DNA from: CAXBBB01 sp963841855 | Lineage (GTDB): Bacteria; Bacteroidota; Rhodothermia; Rhodothermales; BA12 | Direction of reading: 5' to 3' | Assembly: GCA_963841855.1 (NCBI GenBank) | Contig: CAWJEJ010000002.1 | Coordinates: 65,564 to 129,563 of the forward strand | DNA: 64,000 nucleotides | Shown: piece after piece, positions 34,450 to 41,706 of the stretch | Position numbering within the stretch: the stretch's first letter is position 1 | Layout of the letters: each line of letters opens with the position of its first letter | The notes under the pieces: generated by a model | Database searches by the model: none | What the model saw: only the letters and a program-made list of their open reading frames with translations | What the model was told of the DNA's origin: nothing | Made by a program: the position numbers and the translations under genes

Positions 34450-36044
34450 ATGCGACACCTCGCTACTACCCTCACCCTTCTCCTGCTGCTCGTGCTGGTC
34501 GCTCCGGCTTCGGCGCAGTTCACTACAAACTTGGCAACGCTCAGCGGCGCTGGCAACATACCTGTCTTGTTCAGTGGAACGACCGAACGCGGTTTCGCCT
34601 ACGGGATGCGTAGAGTCGGAAACGAACGCATCTATGTGTCCAAGCCGCAGTGCAGGAAATAACGTTCAAGTCTTAGATGCGGCTAACGGTGCGGATGTAG
34701 GAACCACTCTGCATGTTACAGGTATTTCGGGTGGAGTTTGCTGCCGTCAATGATGCGAGCGTCACTGACGACGGCATCATTATGGCTTGCAACCTACGAC
34801 GGACGCAACATCAGCACATTCCCTTAAGTGCTACACGTGGGCAACCGAAGCGCTCAGCACCTGACAGTTACTGTCGTTTAGACGCAGGCTCTACCGCTCG
34901 TCTCGGAGACAAGATCACGATTGGTGGATCCTGCTCTGACAACTCGGCGTCGCTTTAGGCCGCGCAGCAGGTAACGGCACGCGAAGTGTACACATTCGGC
35001 ACGGCAGACAACTGTGCTACGTTTATCTCAAGCTGGTCACCATTGAGTGAATAACACGGATGGCGTACCGACTGGAGCGAGCGCAATCTAGTGCTCCTGA
35101 CGTCGCTCCAATCGCTGGCGGCGCATTCTACGCTAACGGCAACTGGAACTGACGCTAGCCTCTTCAGCGCGACAGGCGATTACGCTGGAGAGCATATCAG
35201 GTGGACTGTCTTCCGAGTAGCACGACTGCGCTTGAAAGCTCATTTGAGCCGGAACGGCAACACCTATCTAGCTACTATGCGGTACGGACGATGGCTACTC
35301 CAAATGATCGACATCTCAGCCTGGCCAGCTGGACTACGCGCTTACACCCTCTGCGAAGTACTCCTAGTCTTGGGACAACGGAAACGCAGATGGTACTCGC
35401 AGATGTAGACTTCAAGATTGTCAATGGAGACGGAGCGTCACTGTTTACGTGCATGTCTACCAACAACGGTGTTGCATCCTTCACCTACGAGCCCAGTCCT
35501 TCCCGTCGAACTCACCGCCTTCACCGGCACGCTCAGCGGCAACGCGGCTCGCCTCGCCTGGGCGACGGCGTCGGAGACCAACAACAGCGGCTTCTACGTC
35601 GAGCACAGCGCCAACGGATCGGCCTTCCGCGACGTGCACTTCGCGCCCGGCTTCGGCACGACGCTCGAAGCGCAGAGCTACGCCTTCACGACGGCCGAAC
35701 TCGCCCCCGGAACCCACACGTTCCGCCTGCGCCAGACCGACCTCGACGGAGCGACCGAGCTTTCGTCGACCGTCGAGTTGACGGTGTCGAGCGACAACGC
35801 TGTCATGAGCGTGGCTCCGAACCCCTCGCGTGGCCTGACCAACGTGAGCCTGTCGGTGCCGAGCGCGCAGCAGGTGACCGTGTCGGCCTACGACGTGACG
35901 GGCCGCCTGGTGTCGACGCTGTTCTCGGGCGCGGCTGACGCGACCGTGTCGGCGACGCTCTCGGACGTGGCTCCGGGCGTCTACGTGATCGTGGCGCAGG
36001 GTGAGACCTTCCGCCTCACCACGAGCGCAACGGTTCTCCGCTGA
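34450..36044 (+). pseudogene. Broken DUF4623-type secreted protein with T9SS sorting domain
   Basis: The gene starts with a good signal peptide (MRHLATTLTLLLLLVLVAPA) and continues in several frames: TERGFAYGMRRVGNERIYVS, then QVLDAANGADVGTTLHVTGI, then VNDASVTDDGIIMACNL, then ARLGDKITIGGSC, then DVDFKIVNGDGASLF. The last 190 residues are intact (35418-36044): the ASETNNSGFYVEHS module and a T9SS domain (SVAPNPSRGLTNVSLSV, YDVTGRLVSTLF, APGVYVIV). At least five frameshifts or stops are needed. The segments in order match my recollection of DUF4623-family proteins. The 3' third has normal GC; the middle is AT-richer. Confidence 0.75.
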
Positions 36045-36070
36045 CTCTAGGACCTTCGGGTCTGCATCCT

Positions 36071-36107
36071 ACCCTCCGCAGAGCTCAGGCTTTGCGGAGG
36101 GTTTTTT
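36071..36107 (+). terminator. Rho-independent terminator after the T9SS gene
   Basis: ACCCTCCGCA (36071-36080) pairs with TGCGGAGGGT (36093-36102) and runs into TTTTTT. It is a strong intrinsic terminator. Confidence 0.9.
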
Positions 36108-36165
36108 GTTTGTGTCAACGAGTAATTGAGCTTACACTTGAAAGCTTCCACCACTTCCCCCCGTC

Positions 36166-36570
36166 ATGCGCGCGTTCGAACAGCACTTCATCCGTCACAT
36201 CGAACTCTGGCTGAGCGCGGTCGGCGTGGTCGTCGCCTTCACCGTGCCGACGGTTTTGGGATCGGGCGTCGACTTTTGGAAAGCCGTTGCCGTCACCTCG
36301 CTGGTCGTCGGCTTCCTGCACGGCATCGTGTTTTGGACGGTTCGGCGGCGGCAGACGGGAGAGCGCGAGCAGACGATACGAGAAGCGCGCGAGATGCTGC
36401 GCGGGCTGGCGTGGTCGCGCGTCGACGGCGGAGGTTCGGTGCCTGAAACGTCCCAGCGGCACACGTTCGACGAAGTCAACCGGCTGGTCGAGGCGCTGAC
36501 CGAGGAGCGGCTGGCGCAGTGGCGGCGGGCAAACTGGTCGTCGCGGCGCGGCGCTACGCTCCCCACCTGA
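36166..36570 (+). CDS. Two-helix membrane protein, paralog 1 of a local family
   Basis: This 134-residue protein has no known family. Residues 12-30 (ELWLSAVGVVVAFTVPTVL) and 38-60 (WKAVAVTSLVVGFLHGIVFW) are membrane helices, followed by a basic TVRRRQ turn. A cytoplasmic helix (TIREAREMLRGLAW) comes next and, after a Gly-rich gap, a second (EVNRLVEALTEERLAQWRR). It is clearly related in sequence and layout to the proteins at 40695 and 41201, but is shorter in the middle. Its partner and function are unknown; a signalling or scaffold role is a guess. Confidence 0.7.
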   Translation: MRAFEQHFIRHIELWLSAVGVVVAFTVPTVLGSGVDFWKAVAVTSLVVGFLHGIVFWTVRRRQTGEREQTIREAREMLRGLAWSRVDGGGSVPETSQRHTFDEVNRLVEALTEERLAQWRRANWSSRRGATLPT

Positions 36571-36692
36571 CGAGCGCGCCTCGCAGGCTCACCCGCCGGG
36601 CACGATCCACCTCGTTTTCACCGCATCGCGTGAGCGGCCGGGCGGTCCGCGCGTAGGCACGCCTTTACGCCATCGCCCCCACGCTCCCGCTG

Positions 36693-37898
36693 ATGCTCCG
36701 CCTTCTCCCGCTCGCCCTAGCGCTCCTCTTCACTGCCTGCGCTACCCCCGACGCGCCCCTGGAATCGGCCGACGGCTACGACCCCACGTCCGACTCGCTG
36801 CGCATGGACGGCGAAGTCCACCTGCGAAACGTCCGCCAGCTCACGTTCGGGGGCAACAACGCCGAAGCGTATTGGAGCTTCGATGATAGCCAGTTGGTGT
36901 TTCAAAGCGATTGGAATGCGATCAACGCCCAAGGCTGCGACCAGCAGTTCGTGATGAACGTCGGCGACGCGTTCTCGCAGTACGACACCGACCGCTACAC
37001 GCTGGCCTCGACCGGCGAGGGCCGCACGACCTGCGGCTACTTCACGCCCGAGGGCCGCGTGCTCTACGCGTCGACGCACGCAGGTGACCGCGCCTGCCCC
37101 ACGCCGCCCGAATCGGCGACCGGCCGCTACCTCTGGCCCATCTACGACACGTTCGACATCTACGAATCCAACGCCGACGGCACGGACATGCAGCTTCTGA
37201 TCGGCGGCCCGGGCTACGACGCCGAAGCGACCGTCAGCCCCGACGGCAAGTACATCCTCTTCACCTCGACCCGCTCGGGCGACCTGGAGCTGTGGCGCTA
37301 CGAACGCGCGACCGGCGACGTGCTCCAGCTCACCGACGCACTGGGCTACGACGGCGGCGCGTTCTTCTCGCCCGACAGCCGCAAGATCGTCTGGCGCGCC
37401 TCGCGTCCGACCGGAGCCGACGCCGACGAGTACCGCGCGCTCCTGGCAGAAGGCTTGGTCGCCCCGTCCGACATGAACCTGTTCGTCGCCGACGCCGACG
37501 GCGGCAACGTGCAGCAGATCACCGACATGCCCGGAGCCAACTGGGCCCCGTTCTTCCATCCGTCGGGCGAGAAGCTGATCTTCGCCAGCAACTTCGAGAG
37601 CGAGGGCGGTCGCGCGTTCGCCCTCTACCTGATCGACCTGGACGGCTCCAACTTGCAGAAGCTGACCAACAGCGGCATTTTCGACGCGTTTCCGATGTTC
37701 TCGTTCGACGGCACCCGGCTGGTCTTCGCGAGCAACCGCAACATGAGCCGCGAACCCTCGCGCGACACCAACGTGTTCATCGCCGACTGGGTCGAGACGC
37801 CGACTGCCGCCGACAGCAGCTTCCGCTCGCTCGTCGCCGCACCCAGCCCGACCGAACGCCCGTCGCGGCCCGGCACGCGGGCGGTCGAGGGCGAGTAG
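36693..37898 (+). CDS. PD40/TolB-like beta-propeller lipoprotein
   Basis: This 401-residue exported lipoprotein has signal MLRLLPLALALLFTAC with lipobox Cys16. From residue 50 it is a six- or seven-bladed WD40-like (PD40) propeller: RQLTFGGNNAEAYWSFDDSQ, DAEATVSPDGKYILFTSTRS, YDGGAFFSPDSRKIVWRASR, NWAPFFHPSGEKLIFASNFE, DAFPMFSFDGTRLVFASNRN. TolB-like propellers mediate protein contacts in the periplasm, but no Tol genes are nearby. The C-terminal 35 residues are a disordered Ser/Pro/Arg tail. The MITE-like repeat at 37900 abuts its stop codon. Confidence 0.88.
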   Translation: MLRLLPLALALLFTACATPDAPLESADGYDPTSDSLRMDGEVHLRNVRQLTFGGNNAEAYWSFDDSQLVFQSDWNAINAQGCDQQFVMNVGDAFSQYDTDRYTLASTGEGRTTCGYFTPEGRVLYASTHAGDRACPTPPESATGRYLWPIYDTFDIYESNADGTDMQLLIGGPGYDAEATVSPDGKYILFTSTRSGDLELWRYERATGDVLQLTDALGYDGGAFFSPDSRKIVWRASRPTGADADEYRALLAEGLVAPSDMNLFVADADGGNVQQITDMPGANWAPFFHPSGEKLIFASNFESEGGRAFALYLIDLDGSNLQKLTNSGIFDAFPMFSFDGTRLVFASNRNMSREPSRDTNVFIADWVETPTAADSSFRSLVAAPSPTERPSRPGTRAVEGE

Positions 37899-37899
37899 T

Positions 37900-38065
37900 C
37901 TAGGCAACGTTGACAATTGCGCTTGGCTCGCTTCTGCGGCGCGCTTGAACGCTCTGCCGCGTTGCTCTGCATCGCCGATGCGCGCATCGGCTGCTTCGAG
38001 CGCCTTGCCGAGCGCCCAATCGCACGCGCAGCCGCTTCGTCTCGGCTAATGTCAACGTTGCCTAG
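37900..38065 (-). repeat. MITE-like element, family E, copy 3, with perfect 16-bp inverted ends
   Basis: CTAGGCAACGTTGACA (37900-37915) and its exact complement (38050-38065) bracket 134 bases. Read on the minus strand, the interior contains CAAGGCGCTCGAAGCAG, GATGCGCGCATCGGCGATGC and AGCAACGC, which resemble parts of the other two family E elements. No reading frame is present. Confidence 0.7.
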
Positions 38066-38129
38066 CCCAAGTGCTCCGGCCCCAAATCCGAACCTGCCGG
38101 GGTCTGACCTGACAGGCTTTTTGCTCCGT

Positions 38130-38438
38130 TCACCGCTCGGCAGGCGGAATCGGCGCGATCTCGTCGGCCCAGACGCGGTGCGCATCCAGGTCGACGGGTT
38201 TGTGCGTGGCGACGGTCGTCGCCGGGTCGTGAGCGAGTGAGGTGCCGTTGCCTCGCCAGTCGCGCGCGATGCGGATCGGACGAGGAAAGAAACCGCCGCC
38301 GCAGTTGGGACAGACGTTGCCGATCAGGGCGACGCAGTCTGCGCAGAACGTGCACTCGTAGCTACAGATGCGCGCGGCGGTGGACGCGGGCGGCAGGGCG
38401 GCGGCGCAGTTCTCGCATGTGGGTCGGAGTTGAAGCAT
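38130..38438 (-). CDS. DUF1272 cysteine-rich protein
   Basis: This protein of 102 residues has the DUF1272 zinc-ribbon-like region in residues 1-55: MLQLRPTCENCAAALPPAST, then ARICSYECTFCADCVALIGN, then VCPNCGGGFFPRPIR. Eight cysteines in four pairs suggest two metal sites. The function of the family is unknown. The start at 38438 gives the family N terminus; the frame is open upstream but non-coding. It diverges from the amidase gene across 70 bases. Confidence 0.88.
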   Translation of the reverse strand: MLQLRPTCENCAAALPPASTAARICSYECTFCADCVALIGNVCPNCGGGFFPRPIRIARDWRGNGTSLAHDPATTVATHKPVDLDAHRVWADEIAPIPPAER

Positions 38439-38508
38439 GGGACGGGCGGGTGTAGTGAACCGCGGAGTACGGCGGCTATTTTGGAAGCTCCCTACACCAC
38501 CGCCTTTG

Positions 38509-40071
38509 ATGCGTCGCCTCGCCCTTGCTCTCCTAGCGCTCGCCGCGCTCTCTCCCGCCCACGCCCAAGACCGCTGCGCCGTAGAGGAGCAATCCGCCAC
38601 TCAGTTGCAGGCGCTGATGACCGACGGCACGTGCAGCGCGCGGCAGCTCGTTCAGGCCTACCTGGATCGCATCGCCGCCTTGGACGCCGCCGGCCCGACG
38701 CTCCAAGCCGTCCTCACCCTCAACCCCGACGTTCTGGTTCAGGCCGACGCCCTCGACGCCGAACGCGCGGCGGGCACGACTCGGGGGCCGCTGCACGGCG
38801 TTCCGGTCCTGCTCAAAGACAACGTCGAAACCGCCGACCGCATGCCGACGACGGCCGGATCGCTGGCTTTGGAAAACAACTTCGCCGACGAGGACGCGCC
38901 CTTGGTGGCCAGTCTGCGCAGAGCGGGCGCGATCGTGCTGGGCAAGACGAACCTGAGCGAGTGGGCCAACTTCCGCTCGACCGGCTCGTCGTCGGGCTGG
39001 AGCACGCTGGGCGATCAGACGCGCAACCCGTACGTGCTCGACCGCTCGCCGTGCGGCAGTTCGTCGGGGACCGGATCTGCCGTTGCGGCGAGCCTGGGCG
39101 CAATCGGCGTCGGGACCGAGACGGACGGTTCGATCACGTGTCCGGCGTCGATGAACGGGCTGGTGGGCGTCAAACCGACGGTCGGACTGGTGAGCCGGTC
39201 GGGCGTCGTACCGCTCTCGCACAGCCAGGACACGCCCGGCCCGATGGCGCGGACGGTCCGCGACGCCGCCCTGCTGCTGACCGCCATGGCCGGAAGCGAC
39301 GCCGCCGACACAGCGACAGTCTACGCCGATGTCTACAAAACCGACTACGCCGCCGGCCTCCGCGCCGACGCCTTGAGCGGCGCCCGCATCGGCGTCCTGC
39401 GCGACGTGTTCGGCTTCCACCCCGACGCCCAACGCCTGGCCGAGCGGGCCGTCGACGACCTGCGCGCGTTGGGAGCCGTCGTCGTCGACTCGCTCGCGCT
39501 TCCCTACCGCGGGCAGTATGGAGGCGCCGAATACCAGACGCTGCTCTACGACTTCAAGCACGATCTGGACGCCTACCTCGCCTCGCGGCCGCGCGCCTCG
39601 GCCCAATCGCTGGCCGACGTCATCGCCCTCAACGAGCAAACGCGCGAACGGGCGATGCCCTACTTCGAGCAGGAGATCCTCGAGATGGCTCAGGCGCGCG
39701 GACCGCTGACCGACAGCGTCTACGTCGCCTCTCGCGCGCAGAGCCGTGGTCAAGCTCGGGCCGGGCTGGACAGCCTGATGCGGACGCACGATCTGGACGC
39801 CCTGGTCGCCCCGACCAACGGGCCGGCATGGCCTATCGACTTGGAAAACGGCGACGCGTTTACGGGTTCGAGTTCTCAGGCCGCCGCCGTCTCGGGCTAT
39901 CCGCACGTGACCGTCCCGATGGGGCTGGCGAACGAGTTGCCGATGGGCTTTTCGTTCGTCGGCTTGCCGTGGAGCGAAGCCCGGCTGTTGGCGCTCGCCT
40001 ACGCCTACGAACAGGCCACACAGCGCCGCCTACCGCCGACGTATCTGCCCACGATCACCGATCAGCGATGA
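38509..40071 (+). CDS. Exported amidase (amidase signature family)
   Basis: This 520-residue hydrolase has signal peptide MRRLALALLALAALSPAHAQ, which supports the start at 38509 and a periplasmic site. The amidase-signature catalytic set is visible: Lys103 (GVPVLLKDNVETAD), the cis-Ser in the CGSSSGTGSA loop (182-191), and nucleophile Ser208 in GTETDGSITCPAS. It probably cleaves amide bonds; the substrate is unknown. The stop overlaps the start of the DUF1810 gene (ATGA), so the two are translationally coupled. Confidence 0.93.
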   Translation: MRRLALALLALAALSPAHAQDRCAVEEQSATQLQALMTDGTCSARQLVQAYLDRIAALDAAGPTLQAVLTLNPDVLVQADALDAERAAGTTRGPLHGVPVLLKDNVETADRMPTTAGSLALENNFADEDAPLVASLRRAGAIVLGKTNLSEWANFRSTGSSSGWSTLGDQTRNPYVLDRSPCGSSSGTGSAVAASLGAIGVGTETDGSITCPASMNGLVGVKPTVGLVSRSGVVPLSHSQDTPGPMARTVRDAALLLTAMAGSDAADTATVYADVYKTDYAAGLRADALSGARIGVLRDVFGFHPDAQRLAERAVDDLRALGAVVVDSLALPYRGQYGGAEYQTLLYDFKHDLDAYLASRPRASAQSLADVIALNEQTRERAMPYFEQEILEMAQARGPLTDSVYVASRAQSRGQARAGLDSLMRTHDLDALVAPTNGPAWPIDLENGDAFTGSSSQAAAVSGYPHVTVPMGLANELPMGFSFVGLPWSEARLLALAYAYEQATQRRLPPTYLPTITDQR

Positions 40072-40484
40072 CCGATCCGTTCGACCTGCACCGCTTCGTC
40101 CAGGCGCAAGACGGCGCCTACGAACACGCCATCGCCGAACTGCGCGCGGGCCGCAAGGTGGGGCACTGGATGTGGTTCGTCTTCCCGCAGATCGCCGGAT
40201 TGGGCCGCTCGCACACGGCTCGGCTCTATGCTATCTCGGGCGCCGACGAAGCCCGCGCCTACCTGGCGCACCCCACGCTCGGCCCGCGCCTGATCCAGGC
40301 CGCCCAAGCCGTCCTCGCCAGCGGCGCCGACTCCGCTCACGCCTTGCTCGGCTCGCCCGACGACCTGAAACTGTGCTCGTCGATGACGCTCTTCGACGCC
40401 GTTTCAGACGAACCGATCTTTGGCGACGTGCTCGGCCGCTACTACGACGGCGATCGCGACGCGGCGACGTTGGAGCGGCTGTAA
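40068..40484 (+). CDS. DUF1810 protein
   Basis: This cytoplasmic protein of 138 residues is a complete DUF1810 domain: FDLHRFVQAQDGAYEHAIAE then LRAGRKVGHWMWFVFPQIAG then LGRSHTARLYAISGADEARA, with YLAHPTLGPRL and SSMTLFDAV later. The family is widespread and its biochemical role is not established. It begins inside the amidase stop codon (ATGA overlap at 40068-40071), so both come from the same message, although one product is exported and the other is not. The 210 bases after it hold no gene. Confidence 0.9.
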   Translation: MTDPFDLHRFVQAQDGAYEHAIAELRAGRKVGHWMWFVFPQIAGLGRSHTARLYAISGADEARAYLAHPTLGPRLIQAAQAVLASGADSAHALLGSPDDLKLCSSMTLFDAVSDEPIFGDVLGRYYDGDRDAATLERL

Positions 40485-40694
40485 ACGCACAAACCTTCAG
40501 GTTTGGATCATCGCACCTGGTTCAGCGCAAGTGACTCGGTCGTCCTTGGCTGCTTCCACCGCTTTGAGTGTGGGCTGGACTCCAACCCCGCAAGCGCGGC
40601 GGAACGAACAAGAAGTGAGCGAGAAGCTTTCCGAGAACGAGACAGTTTTATACAGCCTTCACTGGTTACACCAACTCCTACTCCACCTCCGGCC

Positions 40695-41120
40695 ATGAAG
40701 CGCGCGATACTCGACAACATCGAACTCATTCTCAGCGCCGTGGGCGTCTTCCTCACGTTCCTCGTGCCGACACTCTGGTCCGGCGCCACGTTTTGGAAAG
40801 TCGCCGCGCTGACGGCAGCCGGTACCGCCCTGCTTCACGGGTTGATCTTCTGGACGATCCGCCGCAAGCAGCGCCAGGTGCGGGCCGACCACATCGGCGA
40901 GATTCGCGAGATGCTGCAAGACGTGATCCGCGACCAGTTCGCGATCATCAATATGGTCGTGAGAGACCCGAGCATGCACCACGTCAAAGAGAAGACCGCG
41001 ATACTCGACGAGTCGATGGCGCGCATCGGCCACCTGGTCGACACGCTGAACGAGGAAAGCCTGACGACGTGGAAGGGCGTTTACAAGACTCAGTCTGCTG
41101 CTCGTCCGCTTTCGAGATAG
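40695..41120 (+). CDS. Two-helix membrane protein, paralog 2
   Basis: This protein of 141 residues begins at the ATG at 40695 (MKRAILDNIELILSAVGVFL). Two membrane helices span about 9-28 and 35-57, followed by a basic IRRKQRQVRAD turn. The cytoplasmic part has a helix HIGEIREMLQDVIRDQFAII reminiscent of the dimerisation helix of histidine kinases but with no kinase domain. A C-terminal helix (ESMARIGHLVDTLNEESLTT) then ends in WKGVY. It is close in sequence to the broken gene 80 bases downstream and to the protein at 36166. The function is unknown. Confidence 0.72.
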   Translation: MKRAILDNIELILSAVGVFLTFLVPTLWSGATFWKVAALTAAGTALLHGLIFWTIRRKQRQVRADHIGEIREMLQDVIRDQFAIINMVVRDPSMHHVKEKTAILDESMARIGHLVDTLNEESLTTWKGVYKTQSAARPLSR

Positions 41121-41200
41121 TTGGTGAAGACGAGCGGATGAGCATCGGCGGCACGTTGTTTGTCGGAACAGATATCTCTGTCCTACACCTCATCTGCACT

Positions 41201-41650
41201 GTGAAACGTCTCTTCGTCGACAACATGGAACTGTGGCTCAGCGCCGCAGGAATCGCCCTCACGTTCGCCATCCCCACCGCCTTCCCTCACACGTTCGCGT
41301 TTTGGCAAGTGGCAGCCGTTTCCGCCGTCGCCGTGGCGACGCTGCACGGCGTGATCTTCTGGACCGTCCGCCGCAAGCAGCGGCAGGTGCGCCGCCACGC
41401 CATCGCCGAGATTCGCGCGATGACGCAGGACGTAGTCAAGAACCAACTCGCGGTCTTCGGTGTGCTCGCTTAGCAAACCCAGATCGCCGAAGAAAAGGAG
41501 ATGTTCAACGATTCGATGGACACCATCGTCCACATGATCGACACGCTGAGTGAGGAAAGCCTGACCGATTGGAAAGGCCGCTACAATGGCGAGACGGTCG
41601 ACAGAGTCGTCGCGGACCGTTGGGGGTCGGTGGCTGGCTCACCGGCGTGA
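41201..41650 (+). pseudogene. Two-helix membrane protein, paralog 3, split by an in-frame amber codon
   Basis: The GTG start at 41201 gives MKRLFVDNMELWLSAAGIAL, two helices, then HAIAEIRAMTQDVVKNQLAV and FGVLA, where TAG at 41471-41473 ends the chain at 90 residues. Translation past the TAG in the same frame continues the family exactly: QTQIAEEKEMFNDSMDTIVH then MIDTLSEESLTDWKGRY, up to a TGA at 41650. A single C-to-T change (CAG to TAG) would explain it. Either the gene was recently inactivated, a truncated protein is made, or the stop is read through. Confidence 0.72.
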
Positions 41651-41706
41651 TCGTGCTGCGTGTACGGTAGCGACGAGGCATGCCCCGTCGCTACGAATCG
41701 TGGGAA

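Noticed and set aside
38095..38125. Possible terminator (CCTGACAGGCTTTTT) after the PD40 lipoprotein gene
   Set aside because: Only a short CCTG/CAGG stem can form before the T-run. It looks like a degraded copy of the terminator sequence at 3011.
40485..40694. Coding sequence upstream of the two-helix protein, in frame
   Set aside because: The extra 64 residues are Ser/Thr/Pro/Arg-rich without a signal, and the paralogs start at the equivalent of 40695.
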